From NCBI RefSeq assembly GCF_030264295.1, contig NZ_CP127173.1, positions 4,843,501 to 4,907,500 of the forward strand: a stretch of 64,000 nt of DNA. The letters are read 5' to 3'. The position numbers were made by a program, and so were the translations under genes. The notes below the pieces were generated by a model. The model saw only the letters and a list, made by a program, of their open reading frames with translations. It searched no databases and was not told where the DNA came from. Of this stretch, positions 41,872-50,802 are shown in pieces; position 1 is the first letter of the stretch, and the number at the start of each line of letters is the position of its first letter. The DNA is from Amycolatopsis nalaikhensis (GTDB taxonomy: Bacteria; Actinomycetota; Actinomycetes; Mycobacteriales; Pseudonocardiaceae).

Positions 41872-44025
41872 TCAGGGCGTCGCATTCGCCGGACGTCCGC
41901 GCGGCAGGAGCGTGCCGGCGGCGGCGAGCAGCGCGAACGCGGCCGTCACGGCGTGGAGCGTGACACCCAGCAGGCCGGGCCGGCCGCCGTCGGCGGCGAA
42001 CAGCAGCGAGGGCGCGCACGCGAGCGCGGTGGCGAGCCAGGTGCCGGTCGCGGCGCCCGCCCCGAGCCGGATCGTGTGCAGCAGGAACACCCCGAGCAGC
42101 AGGTGCACCAGGCTCTGGATCGGGTCGAGCCGCAGGCCGAGCAGGTCGGCGTCGGCCGCCACCCCGCCGAAACGGGTCAGCGCGAAGCCGAACACACCGA
42201 GCGTCGCGTAGCCGATGCCCAGCCCCGCCGCGGCGCGCGTGAGGAACACCGCTCGGCGGCCGGGCAGCTCGGCCGCGCGGGGCCGCGTCGCGTGGTGGCT
42301 GTGCCGCTCGAACCACCAGAACACCAGGGTCGCGGGCACCGCGAGCAGCCCGACGGCGACCAGCGTCCGCGGCTGGATCAGCCAGCTGAGCCCGTCGGCG
42401 ATCCGGCCGGGCAGGTAGACGACGGCGACCAGCAGCAGCATCGCGGCGAGGAACGCCAGGTAGAGGCTCATCGGCGCGCGCAGGACGAACCGGCAGGCGA
42501 CGGCGACGGTGCGCCGGTCGCCGAGCCGTCCGAGCGGCCGGGCGAGGAGCCCGAGCAGGCCCAGCTGGGCCAGGCCGAGCAGCAGCACGCCCCACGGCGG
42601 GGCGGAGAACGCCGCCGGGGCGCCCGGGCTGCCGAGCAGGACGGGTGGCCCATCGCGCAGGACACTCGCCACGGCGAGGCCCGCGACGCCGATCGCGACC
42701 GCGAAGCCGAGTAGACGTCGTGACGCGCGTACGCCGTCCGCGTGCGCGAAGGCGAGTTGCTGCGCGAGGAGCGCGAGAGCGAACGTCGCGGCGTAGCGGG
42801 GCAACGGCGAGCCGGACCAGCTCGCGGTCGCTTCCCCGGCGACGACCAGCGCGAGCAGCCCGGCCGCCGCGAGCACCGGCGCCCGGCGGTGCAGGGCCAG
42901 CAGCGCGGGCGCGCAGACGATCGTCAGCAGGTAGACGCCGAGCAGCCAGAGCGGGTGCAGCGCGATGCGCATGACCGTGGCCGTCGTGCCCGCCGGGATG
43001 CCGAGCAGCTCGAGCGCGAGCGGCGTCAGCAGGGCGACGACGGCGAAGATCAGTGCCGGGCGCAGCAGCGGGCTCGAGCGTTCGGCGAGGTAGTGACGGT
43101 AGCCGCCGCCCGCGTCCTGTTCGGCGCGCCAGCCCGCCGCGTTGAGGTGGCCGCCGGCGAAGAAGATCAGCGGGGTGAGCTGGGCGAGCCAGGTGAGCGG
43201 CCACAGCGCCGGTTCGGGAGCGCCCGCCCAGTGCGCGAGCGCCGTCACGGACTCGCCGAGCAGCAGGAGGACGACGCCGCCGGCACCGAGCAGCGCCCAC
43301 CGGCTGACCTCGGTGGCGACGGCGGCGGGCGCGGGCACCCGCGGTTCGCGGCGGGCACGCAGCCAGCCGCGCAACCGGAACACGAGCAGGCAGGCGATCA
43401 CGAGCACGCCGGCGACCATCGGGCCGATCGGGTCGCCGACGGGCGGGCCCCACCGCTGGTGCCACGAGTTGACGACGAGCCCGGCCGAGTAGAGCGACGC
43501 GACGATCCGGCAGGTGAACGCCGAGTTCATCGGGTTGAGGTCGCAGGCGTGGTGCATGTCGGTGGACAGCCGGTGGTCGAGGGCGGCGCGGACCTCGGGG
43601 CCGAGCGGGTGGCCCTTGCGGTCGGCGTAGCGCAGGAGGTCGTAGCCGAGGTCGTGGGACTTGCACGGGACGGCGTAGTCCCACTTCGTGTTGTCGTCGC
43701 CCCACGGGGTGGAGCAGCCGCCGTCGACGTGGACGGCGCGGACGGTGCCGTCGCGGGCGGGCAGCGCGCCGGGGGTGACGCCGCTGAGCGCGGTGAAGTC
43801 CTTCGGCAGCCGGGCGAGGGCGTCGGGGTGCGGGCCCGGGTGGACGAGAGCGTCGACGGCGTTCTGCGCGGCGAGGACGTCGCCGGTGGGCGGGCCCTGG
43901 TCCGGCGGGGCGGGCGGGCGCGAGGCGATGAGGCCGAAGGCGAAGACGACCAGCAGGACGAGCAGCAGCCAGCCGGACGTCGACCAGGGTCGGCGGAGAC
44001 GGGGCGGCGCGGTCGGGGCTGGCAT
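41872..44025 (-). CDS. Phospholipase A2 domain fused to a polytopic acyltransferase-like domain
   Basis: A 717-residue protein. A first membrane helix (about 18-36) leads to an extracytoplasmic prokaryotic PLA2 domain (about 50-165) with paired cysteines, GGCSTPWGDDN and the active-site dyad in CKSHDLGYDLLRY. About ten or more membrane helices follow (about 195-690), containing PLTWLAQLTPLIFFAGGHLN and SPLLRPALIFAV, like membrane acyltransferase_3 proteins. It could both cleave and re-acylate lipids at the membrane surface. The domain join lies in one frame without sign of a frameshift. Function is inferred. Confidence 0.75.
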   Translation of the reverse strand: MPAPTAPPRLRRPWSTSGWLLLVLLVVFAFGLIASRPPAPPDQGPPTGDVLAAQNAVDALVHPGPHPDALARLPKDFTALSGVTPGALPARDGTVRAVHVDGGCSTPWGDDNTKWDYAVPCKSHDLGYDLLRYADRKGHPLGPEVRAALDHRLSTDMHHACDLNPMNSAFTCRIVASLYSAGLVVNSWHQRWGPPVGDPIGPMVAGVLVIACLLVFRLRGWLRARREPRVPAPAAVATEVSRWALLGAGGVVLLLLGESVTALAHWAGAPEPALWPLTWLAQLTPLIFFAGGHLNAAGWRAEQDAGGGYRHYLAERSSPLLRPALIFAVVALLTPLALELLGIPAGTTATVMRIALHPLWLLGVYLLTIVCAPALLALHRRAPVLAAAGLLALVVAGEATASWSGSPLPRYAATFALALLAQQLAFAHADGVRASRRLLGFAVAIGVAGLAVASVLRDGPPVLLGSPGAPAAFSAPPWGVLLLGLAQLGLLGLLARPLGRLGDRRTVAVACRFVLRAPMSLYLAFLAAMLLLVAVVYLPGRIADGLSWLIQPRTLVAVGLLAVPATLVFWWFERHSHHATRPRAAELPGRRAVFLTRAAAGLGIGYATLGVFGFALTRFGGVAADADLLGLRLDPIQSLVHLLLGVFLLHTIRLGAGAATGTWLATALACAPSLLFAADGGRPGLLGVTLHAVTAAFALLAAAGTLLPRGRPANATP

Positions 44026-44191
44026 GGTCCCAGGGTGCCAGCCCGGTCACGGCGGCGACATGGGGACAACCCCCGGGGTTCACCGGCGCTTTCCCCTAGG
44101 CTGCCCGGTCGGCTGCCCGTTCTTACGTTCCGCCGGAGTGCCGAGCCGACGAGAATGGCGGGAGGGGGCACGGCGACCAGGAGGGCGTGCG

Positions 44192-45220
44192 GTGGGCGCG
44201 ACCGATCCCGGCGGGCGGGTGCCCGTGGAGAACACGGCCCAAGCCCTCCGGCGGCTGGCCCCTGGTGCGGGGTTGCGCACTCCGCGCGACCCGAACCTGC
44301 GGGCGTTGGCGAAGGCGTTGCGTTCGTGTTCCCCGGCGGAGCTGGCGCGGGTGCACCCGGAGCCGGTGGCCCGGGTGGTGCTGGCCGATCAGCTGAGAGC
44401 GCTCGACCGGGCGATGACGGGGTTGTTCGGGCCGGAGACGCGGTGTCCCGAGGCGGCTCGGCTGGTGCGGGCGGCGAGGTACAGCCGGACTTGGCGGACC
44501 GGGGTCGCGGGGGAGCTACTCGGGCGGCTGCGGGCGGAGCCGGGGTTGCGGGCTGCCGCTTTGGGGTGGGCTGAGGTTGCCGGGTGTCGGATCTTGGCTG
44601 GGGAGCTGCGGGGTGTGCCGGTGGTGCCGGGTGAGGAGGACGGGCGGCGGGCGGCGGAGCTGGCGGTGGCGGCGGTGTTGCCACGGCCGGAGCTGGACGT
44701 TGCTGCGGGCGGCGGGGCTGGGAGTGATGGCGGGCAAGGAGCTGGACGGACGCTTGGCGAGACCGGGTTCGGCCCGCCAGTCCACCACCCTGCGCCGAGC
44801 GGTCATCCCGGGCCGACCAACGACTTCCTGCCCGGCGGTCCACCCACCCCGACCAGTGGCTTCCTCGACGTCAGCGCCATCCACCTCGGCGAGCGCGGCT
44901 TCCGCGTCGACGTCAACGCCGATCCGCCCGTCGACCTCGTCCACGACGGCCACGACCTCACCCTGCGCGCCCTCTGGTGGAACGGGCTCGGCCGGGTGAC
45001 CGACGACCTCGGCCACGAATACCTCATCCTCGCCAAGGACCGCGCCGGGACCGGGGTCGTCCGGCACTGGTGCCACCCGCGGCCCGCTCCCGGGGCCCGC
45101 GTCCTGCGCCTCGAGTCCGCCGGTTACCGCGGGGAACGGCTGCGGCTGGCTCCCGCCGCGCCCGGGACCTGCGCCGATGTGCTCGTCAAGCTCGAACTCA
45201 CGGTGCGGCTGGGGGCGTGA
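44192..45220 (+). CDS. Hypothetical protein, 342 residues
   Basis: No family recognised. The N-terminal half (about 1-160) is helical and rich in Arg, Ala and Leu (DPNLRALAKALRSCSPAELA, VARVVLADQLRALDRAMTGL). A Gly/Pro-rich linker follows (about 170-220). The C-terminal 110 residues look like a compact beta domain (FRVDVNADPPVDLVHDGHDL, VRHWCHPRPAPGARVLRLES). GGAGG 7 bases before GTG 44192 fixes the start. Its end overlaps the diguanylate cyclase gene by 23 bp. Confidence 0.65.
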   Translation: MGATDPGGRVPVENTAQALRRLAPGAGLRTPRDPNLRALAKALRSCSPAELARVHPEPVARVVLADQLRALDRAMTGLFGPETRCPEAARLVRAARYSRTWRTGVAGELLGRLRAEPGLRAAALGWAEVAGCRILAGELRGVPVVPGEEDGRRAAELAVAAVLPRPELDVAAGGGAGSDGGQGAGRTLGETGFGPPVHHPAPSGHPGPTNDFLPGGPPTPTSGFLDVSAIHLGERGFRVDVNADPPVDLVHDGHDLTLRALWWNGLGRVTDDLGHEYLILAKDRAGTGVVRHWCHPRPAPGARVLRLESAGYRGERLRLAPAAPGTCADVLVKLELTVRLGA

Positions 45221-46607
45221 CCGGCCCGTCGGGCGCGAAGCACACCTGGTCGCGGCCGTTCTCCTTCGCCAGGTACACCGCCGCGTCCGCGGACTGCAGC
45301 AAGCTGTCCAACGTCGCTCCGTGACGCGGGTGGCGGGCCACGCCGATGGACGTCGTGCGGTCGGCGATCGTCGCCGGGTCGCCACGTTTGTCCGTTGTCA
45401 CGATATGCAACTTCGCAATCGCAACACGTATGCGTTCGGCCGCGTCCCAGGTGGCCTCTTCGTCGATGTCCGGGAGCAGAATGAGGAATTCCTCACCCCC
45501 GAAACGGCCGACCAAGTCACTCGGTCTCGTCACTTCGTCCAGCGTTTGCGCAACCGTGCGGAGCACGTCGTCGCCCGCCGGATGTCCATAGGTGTCGTTA
45601 ATCCACTTGAAGTGGTCGAGATCGACCATCAGGAGCGCCAGCTGATCACCCGATCGAGCGGTCCTCTCCAGTGCGCGCTCCGCCGACTCCGACCACCCGC
45701 GCATGTTGAGAATGCCGGTTTTCGGGTCCGTCCGGACGTCGTTCTGGAGCTGATCGAGTTCGGCGAGGCGATTGAAGACGACGGTCGCGACCGCCATCAC
45801 GACGACCATCGGCGGCACGACGGCGAGCAGGATCGCGGTCACCGCGCCGAGGCCGATGGTCACCGCTTCCAACAGGTTGTCGGCCGGGCTGCCCAGTACG
45901 TTACGCAAGGTCGGCTCGGACGAAAGCCCGAGCGCCAGTGCGCCGCCGACGTAGAGGATCTGGATCGCTTCGTAGACCACGCCGGTGAGCACGATCGTGC
46001 CCGCCTCCTGCCAGAAACCGCCCCAGCCGGACTGGCCGAGCAGGTGCGGCCCGAGCGCCACGTACGTGAGGTGCGCGACCGCGCCCGCCAGCCCGTGCGT
46101 GATCGACGAGAAAATGAAGTTGTGCGCCGGCCGCCGCGCGATGAACCAGTGCTGGAGGCGGATCAGGAATACGACGAGCAGTGTCAACGGCACCGGCAGG
46201 ATCAATGCCGCGGAAAACGTCCAGACGGCCGTGAGGTCGATCAGGACCTTTTTGGTCCGGTTGCGCCGGCGCTCTTCCTGACGCTGCGTCAGCTGAATGT
46301 GGACCGTCGCCCCGGCGGCGAGAATTCCGAAATTGATCCAGTCGCGTCCGCCCGGCACCAGGGAATGGAAGAAGGAAACGGCGAGCACCGCGACGGCGAC
46401 GACCTCGAGGCCGAGCATGAACGCGATCAGCGCCGGCGGACGGCGCCAGAGCGCCCAGTTGCGGGGCCGATACGGATGGTCGCGCCCGGCCGGGCCGCCC
46501 GCCGGGTCGGCGTGCTCGTTCACCGGCGTGCCCGGGGCCGCCGCCCGTGCGCGCCGGGCGGTCGCCCCGCCGTCGGCGGACGGGTCGTCGTCTGGTCCCG
46601 GATGCAA
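45198..46607 (-). CDS. Membrane-bound GGDEF diguanylate cyclase
   Basis: A 469-residue protein. After a disordered start there are about six to eight membrane helices (residues 60-265), then a GGDEF domain (about 295-450) with RFGGEEFLIL as the active site and LLMVDLDHFKWINDTYGHPA. It should make cyclic di-GMP from GTP in response to a membrane signal. No RxxD inhibitory site is obvious. In actinomycetes c-di-GMP controls BldD and development. Confidence 0.9.
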   Translation of the reverse strand: MHPGPDDDPSADGGATARRARAAAPGTPVNEHADPAGGPAGRDHPYRPRNWALWRRPPALIAFMLGLEVVAVAVLAVSFFHSLVPGGRDWINFGILAAGATVHIQLTQRQEERRRNRTKKVLIDLTAVWTFSAALILPVPLTLLVVFLIRLQHWFIARRPAHNFIFSSITHGLAGAVAHLTYVALGPHLLGQSGWGGFWQEAGTIVLTGVVYEAIQILYVGGALALGLSSEPTLRNVLGSPADNLLEAVTIGLGAVTAILLAVVPPMVVVMAVATVVFNRLAELDQLQNDVRTDPKTGILNMRGWSESAERALERTARSGDQLALLMVDLDHFKWINDTYGHPAGDDVLRTVAQTLDEVTRPSDLVGRFGGEEFLILLPDIDEEATWDAAERIRVAIAKLHIVTTDKRGDPATIADRTTSIGVARHPRHGATLDSLLQSADAAVYLAKENGRDQVCFAPDGPVTPPAAP

Positions 46608-46670
46608 TTGGTCACCTCCTTTCCAGCCTAGCCCCGCACTTGAGTAATCTCATCGGTACCTGCCAGAGTG

Positions 46671-46697
46671 TTGACGCATTCCGCGGCCGGGTATCAT
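46671..46697 (+). promoter_or_regulatory. Candidate plus-strand promoter before the mini-ORFs
   Basis: TTGACG (46671-46676) and TATCAT (46692-46697) lie 15 bases apart, each one mismatch from the sigma-70 consensus. Spacing is a little short. Transcription would run toward the two mini-ORFs, with the start near 46705. Confidence 0.45.
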
Positions 46698-46777
46698 CCT
46701 TCAGCAACAGAACACCCCGAAGTGCCGGGAACGCGGCTCAATCGCTTGTTCCTGCTTCCCAAGATGGAGGTGGATCA

Positions 46778-46798
46778 GTGCGTAACCGTGACGCCTGA
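46778..46798 (+). CDS. Six-codon mini-ORF 1 (MRNRDA)
   Basis: GTG, five sense codons and TGA encode MRNRDA (GTG read as Met). A GGAGG site ends seven bases before the start. The second half of the frame (AACCGTGACG) is repeated in mini-ORF 2, 95 bp further on. Product and role are unknown; it could be a leader peptide or a precursor peptide. Confidence 0.4.
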   Translation: MRNRDA

Positions 46799-46872
46799 GT
46801 CGACCGCGAATTGCTCGCCGTCCCCAGCTGAATGTCATTCATGATCTTGCCTGTACGGAGAGGTGGCGACCG

Positions 46873-46893
46873 ATGGCCAACCGTGACGGCTGA
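46873..46893 (+). CDS. Six-codon mini-ORF 2 (MANRDG)
   Basis: ATG, five sense codons and TGA encode MANRDG. GGAGAGG lies nine bases upstream. It shares Asn-Arg-Asp at the same place as mini-ORF 1. The next gene on this side is on the opposite strand, so it is not a leader of a downstream plus-strand gene. Confidence 0.4.
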   Translation: MANRDG

Positions 46894-46914
46894 AAACTCG
46901 CCCGGCATATCCCT

Positions 46915-48162
46915 TCATGACAACCCCGGCTCCGGTTCCACCCTGCCGACCCGGTGCCACGACAGCGCCACCGGGACCGCCAGCAGCAGTCCCACCGCCC
47001 CGGCGAGGGCGATGGTCGCGTCCGCTGAACCCAGCCACTGCGCGACCAAGCCGCCGATGCCGACGCCCACACCCTGGGCGACCCGCAGCCCCGTCCGGTA
47101 CAACCCGCCGGCGCTGCCCCGGATGTCGTTGGGCACCCACGTGATGAACGTGGCCGACACCGTGATGACGTACGCACCCGTCGCGCCGGCCAGTGCGAGC
47201 AGGACCAGCGCGACCGCCAGGTTCGGCCGGAACGCGAACACCGCGAGCGCGGCCAGCGGCAGTGCGGCCAGCACGCCGAGCAGCTTGCGGCGGTGCTCGG
47301 TCGAGACGAACCGCGACAGCAGGAACGTCCCGACGACGAAGCCGAGCGGGTCGGCGGCCAGGAGCCAGCCGACCGCCTGGTCACCGGCGCCCAGCTGCGC
47401 GGCGAGCGGCGCGGCGAGGCCCTCCGGGATCACCGCGAGGCCGACGAGCCACGACAGGTAGAGCAGCACCCGCAGCCGTTCGTCGCCGAAAACCTGCCGG
47501 ACGGCGCCGAACCACGGGGCGCCGCCGTTGCCCGCGGCCGGGCGCCGCAGCACCATCAGCCGCACGGCTACCGCCGCGACCAGGAACGTCAGCGCGTCGA
47601 TCCCCAGCGCCCACGACGTCCCGATGGTGGTCACCAGCAGGCCGCCGACGGCCAGCCCGGCCAGCATCGCGGTGTTGTTCGTGATCCCGCGCAGGTCCTG
47701 GCTCTGCAGGTAGACGTCGTCGTCGGCGAAGATCTCGCGGCCGAGCGCGTTCTGCGCCGCGTTGCACGGCGCGTTCGCCAGCCGCGCGAAGACGAACAGC
47801 ACGAACAGCCAGCCCATCGGCATGCCGGGCACGGCCATCAGGCCGATCAGCACGGCCTGGGCGAGCGAGCCGGCGGCCAGCACCGCGCGCCGGGGGTACC
47901 GGTCGGCGAGCTGGGAGAGCCCGAGCCCGCCGGCCAGCGCGGGCAGGAACGTCAGCGAGTAGACGACGGCCGAGAGCAGCGGCGACCCGGTCCGGTCGAA
48001 GATCAGGATGGCCAGCGCGACGATGGTCAGCTGGTCGCCGAGCATCGACTGCGTCTCGGCGAACCACAGCGCGCGGAACTCGCGGTTGGCCAGGACGGCC
48101 CGGAGCCGCGGTGTCGCGCGCGTCGCCACCTCGTAACCACCGTCCCCCGATCGAGTGAACAT
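46915..48162 (-). CDS. MFS transporter (EntS-like exporter family)
   Basis: A 415-residue, twelve-helix major facilitator protein of the MFS_3 group, with NREFRALWFAETQSMLGDQL at the start and LADRYPRRAVLAAG after the second helix, the family's loop motif. It would export a small molecule; no siderophore genes are adjacent. ATG 48162 is preferred; an upstream GTG at 48216 would add 18 residues. Confidence 0.87.
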   Translation of the reverse strand: MFTRSGDGGYEVATRATPRLRAVLANREFRALWFAETQSMLGDQLTIVALAILIFDRTGSPLLSAVVYSLTFLPALAGGLGLSQLADRYPRRAVLAAGSLAQAVLIGLMAVPGMPMGWLFVLFVFARLANAPCNAAQNALGREIFADDDVYLQSQDLRGITNNTAMLAGLAVGGLLVTTIGTSWALGIDALTFLVAAVAVRLMVLRRPAAGNGGAPWFGAVRQVFGDERLRVLLYLSWLVGLAVIPEGLAAPLAAQLGAGDQAVGWLLAADPLGFVVGTFLLSRFVSTEHRRKLLGVLAALPLAALAVFAFRPNLAVALVLLALAGATGAYVITVSATFITWVPNDIRGSAGGLYRTGLRVAQGVGVGIGGLVAQWLGSADATIALAGAVGLLLAVPVALSWHRVGRVEPEPGLS

Positions 48163-48509
48163 GGACCGTCCGCATTGTGCCTCGTCAGTGACGGCCCCGT
48201 CCGGGGGAGTCACCACAGCCCCGCCCGGAAAGCACTAACAGTATGCCGCCGACTACGCCCCGGTGTCCTCGGAACGGCCGAGCCGCTCGCGCTTGAGAGC
48301 CGATCGGATGACCGCCGCCACGGTGCCGTCCGTTCGCCGTGACCGGCGCGCGGGTACCTCCGGACTGATCGAACCGGACTCGCTCGGCGCAGGGCGGCGG
48401 CCGCTCGTCGTCGAGGCGATGCCCCGTTGGGCCGGATGGGCCAAGACTGGTTGCAGAGCCGGCCGGGGTGGCGGAGCGCGCCGACGGCGCCGCAGAGCGG
48501 GGAGTGACG

Positions 48510-49409
48510 ATGGACGGGTTGATGCAGGGCAAGGCGGTCGTGGTGACCGGCGCCGGCCGCGGGCTGGGCGAGGCCTTCGCGGTGCACGTCGCGCGCGCCG
48601 GCGGGTCGGTGGTCGTCAACGACATCGACGTCGAGCTGGCCGAGCGGACGGCGGCGAACATCGTGGCGCACGGCGGCCGCGCCGTCGCCAGCGGGCACAG
48701 CGTCGCCGAGGCCGGCGAAGCGCAGGAGATCGTCGACCTCTGCGTCAAGGAGTTCGGCGGCATCGACGGGCTGGTGAACAACGCCGGGCTGAACTACGAG
48801 GCGCTGCCCTGGGAGGACGACGCCGAGCAGGCCCGCGAGCTCGTCCAGGTCAACGTCATGGGCGTGGTGAACACCGGGCTCGCCGCGATCAAGGCGATGG
48901 TCGGCGCGGGCACCGGCGGCTCGATCGTCAACATCTCCTCGGGCGCCTCGCTCGGGCAGCGCAAGCTCGGCGTGTACGCGGCGAGCAAGGGCGCGGTCGC
49001 GTCGCTGACCTACTCGTGGGCGCTCGACCTCGAGGAGGCCGGGATCCGGGTCAACGCCGTCTGCCCGCTCGCGCACACGCGGATGGTGTGGAAGTCCGAA
49101 CGCTCGCTGCGCGCGTGCCCGCCGGACCGCACGCCGTCCCGGATCGCGCCGGTCGTGCTGTTCCTGCTCGGTGAGGGCTCGCACGGCATCACCGGCCAGA
49201 TGATCCGGTGCAACGGCCCGCAGCTGCACGTCATGGGCCAGCCGTTCCTCAAGCAGCCGATCCTCGAGCGCCCGGTCTGGGACACCGAGACCGTGCAGAA
49301 GGCGTTCGACGAGGTCTTCTCCGCCCACCTGGAGAACTACGGCCTGGAGAAGCGCGTGCCGCCGCGGCTGCGCAAGTGGACGGAGACGACCTCGCCCCGC
49401 ACGGCCTGA
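48510..49409 (+). CDS. Short-chain dehydrogenase/reductase
   Basis: A 299-residue SDR. Cofactor motif VVVTGAGRGLGEAFA, NNAG in LVNNAGLNY, and catalytic Ser-Tyr-Lys in IVNISSGAS and VYAASKGAVA. The C-terminal 60 residues (QPFLKQPILERPVWDTETVQ) extend past the usual SDR length, as in some steroid-like or MaoC-linked dehydrogenases. GGGGAG sits seven to eight bases before ATG 48510. Confidence 0.88.
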   Translation: MDGLMQGKAVVVTGAGRGLGEAFAVHVARAGGSVVVNDIDVELAERTAANIVAHGGRAVASGHSVAEAGEAQEIVDLCVKEFGGIDGLVNNAGLNYEALPWEDDAEQARELVQVNVMGVVNTGLAAIKAMVGAGTGGSIVNISSGASLGQRKLGVYAASKGAVASLTYSWALDLEEAGIRVNAVCPLAHTRMVWKSERSLRACPPDRTPSRIAPVVLFLLGEGSHGITGQMIRCNGPQLHVMGQPFLKQPILERPVWDTETVQKAFDEVFSAHLENYGLEKRVPPRLRKWTETTSPRTA

Positions 49410-49412
49410 CCC

Positions 49413-49437
49413 GGTCGTGAGTGTTTAGGGCGGTTAG
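49413..49437. repeat. Left half of the 48-bp palindrome, split by the IS
   Basis: Bases 49413-49435 are identical to the left arm of the intact palindrome at 39351. The right arm continues at 50868-50889, after the insertion sequence, and differs only in the last base. The four bases TTAG are present on both sides of the IS (49434-49437 and 50864-50867). Confidence 0.9.
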
Positions 49438-50802
49438 TACTCCAGCTGTAGTTCGTGATCGGGTGCTGGGTTTTCGTGTCGTCGCTGGTAGTGGCTTTGC
49501 CGGGCGTGATGTTGGTGTCGTCGGCGCCAGGTGGACCAGGCCAGGATGTCGGCGACGCGGCGGGCTGGCTTGAGGATGAGCTGGGCGTAGAGGTGCCTGA
49601 TCTCGTTGCGTGTCAACGGGATCAGGCCCTCATGCGGTTTTGTGTGGCGGGCATGGGCGGCGGCGATGGCGAGGAAGGCGTGGGCCAGCATGACCAGCGT
49701 GGTCCAGCGATACCAGGAGGTCCAGGTGCGGACCTGGTGCTCGTCCAGGCCGGTGAGTTCTTTGCCGGTCTGGAAGGTTTCCTCGATCGTCCAGCGACGC
49801 CCGGCAACGCGGGCGAGCTTGGCCAGCGAGACGCGGCGGGGGCTGTAACAGCGGTAGAACGCAGTCTCCCCGGTGCGCCGGTTGCGGCGCATCAGGATCC
49901 AGTGATAACCGGTGGTGCCCGCGGGGTGCAGCCGGATGCGGGCCCACAGGTAGTAGCGCCGGCCTTTCGCGCCCGCTCCGGCGGAGAGCTTCTGCCAGGC
50001 CCGTTTCGGCAGCGCGGCCGCCCGCTCATCAGCTCGCACGCTCTGCCTGCCGGGCCCGGGAATGCGATGGTCGCAGGCCACGGCCAGCACATAGGCCTGT
50101 CCGCGTTGTTCGAGCGGATCACGCAGGCCGGCAGCGTCTTTGCCGTAAGCCTCGTCCCCGGTCACCCACCCCACCCGCACGCCCGCGTCCAGCGCCCGGG
50201 TGATCATGGCCAACGCGAGCCGGGATTTCGTGGTGAACCGGGTCCCGGCGGGCACTCCGGCCCGGTCCCGGCGCCGGGGGTCCTCGGCCCAGCTTTCAGG
50301 CAGGTAGAGCTGCACGGTCGATGAACGTATGCCCGGCCGGGGTGGAATACGTCAGGAACACCGACATCTGCGAGTTCTCGATCCGGCCCGCCGTGCCCGT
50401 ATACTGCCGCTGGACTCCGACCGACTCGGTGCCCTTCTTCAGGTCGCCGGTCTCGTCGATGACCAGCATCGCATCCTGATCACCCAGCTGCTCGACCACG
50501 ACCTCGCGCAGGTCGTCACGAACCCCGTCCACGTCCCAGCTCGCGCGCGAGAGCAGGTTCTGCATCCCATGCGGGGTCGTGTCCCCGACAGCCTCGGCGA
50601 TGGTCCAGCAGTTCACCCGAACCAGCCCGGCCAGCAGCCCCTGCACGAACCGCCCCGCGCGGCGACGCGACTCCACCCGCGCGAACCGGTGCCCCACCCG
50701 CACGAACATCTCACCCAGCAGCGACTGCCACCCCGCAGGGTCTACGCTGGCAGCCGCGGCCACCACATGATCTTGAGTTGTCTTCACAAACACCATGATC
50801 AC
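49434..50802 (-). pseudogene. IS701-family DDE transposase, split by a frameshift
   Basis: The 5' frame (50802-50296) encodes the N-terminal half with the first catalytic Asp in MLVIDETGDLKKGTESVGVQ. It stops after GHTFIDRAALPA, while QLYLPESWAEDPRRRDRAGV continues in another frame (50315-49434) with VGWVTGDEAYGKD and RRWTIEETFQTGKELTGLDE, the later catalytic Asp and Glu regions. A single +1 shift near 50310 joins them to about 455 residues. Its stop TAA lies in the target duplication. Confidence 0.85.

Larger units (their letters stand above)
46608..46914 (+). other. Spacer with plus-strand promoter candidate and mini-ORFs
   Basis: A 307-bp region between two minus-strand genes. On the plus strand it has a promoter-like pair and two short reading frames, entered separately. 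On the minus strand it must hold the promoter of the diguanylate cyclase gene (from 46608 on). I see no strong terminator at its right end. Confidence 0.6.

Noticed and set aside
46764..46844. Alternative 26-codon frame (MEVDQCVTVT...) overlapping mini-ORF 1
   Set aside because: It lacks a ribosome site and has no similar counterpart complete around mini-ORF 2, so the six-codon frames explain the spacing better.
46832..47461. Plus-strand frame of 209 codons running into the MFS gene
   Set aside because: Overlaps the MFS coding region antisense, low-complexity Thr/Pro/Ser content.
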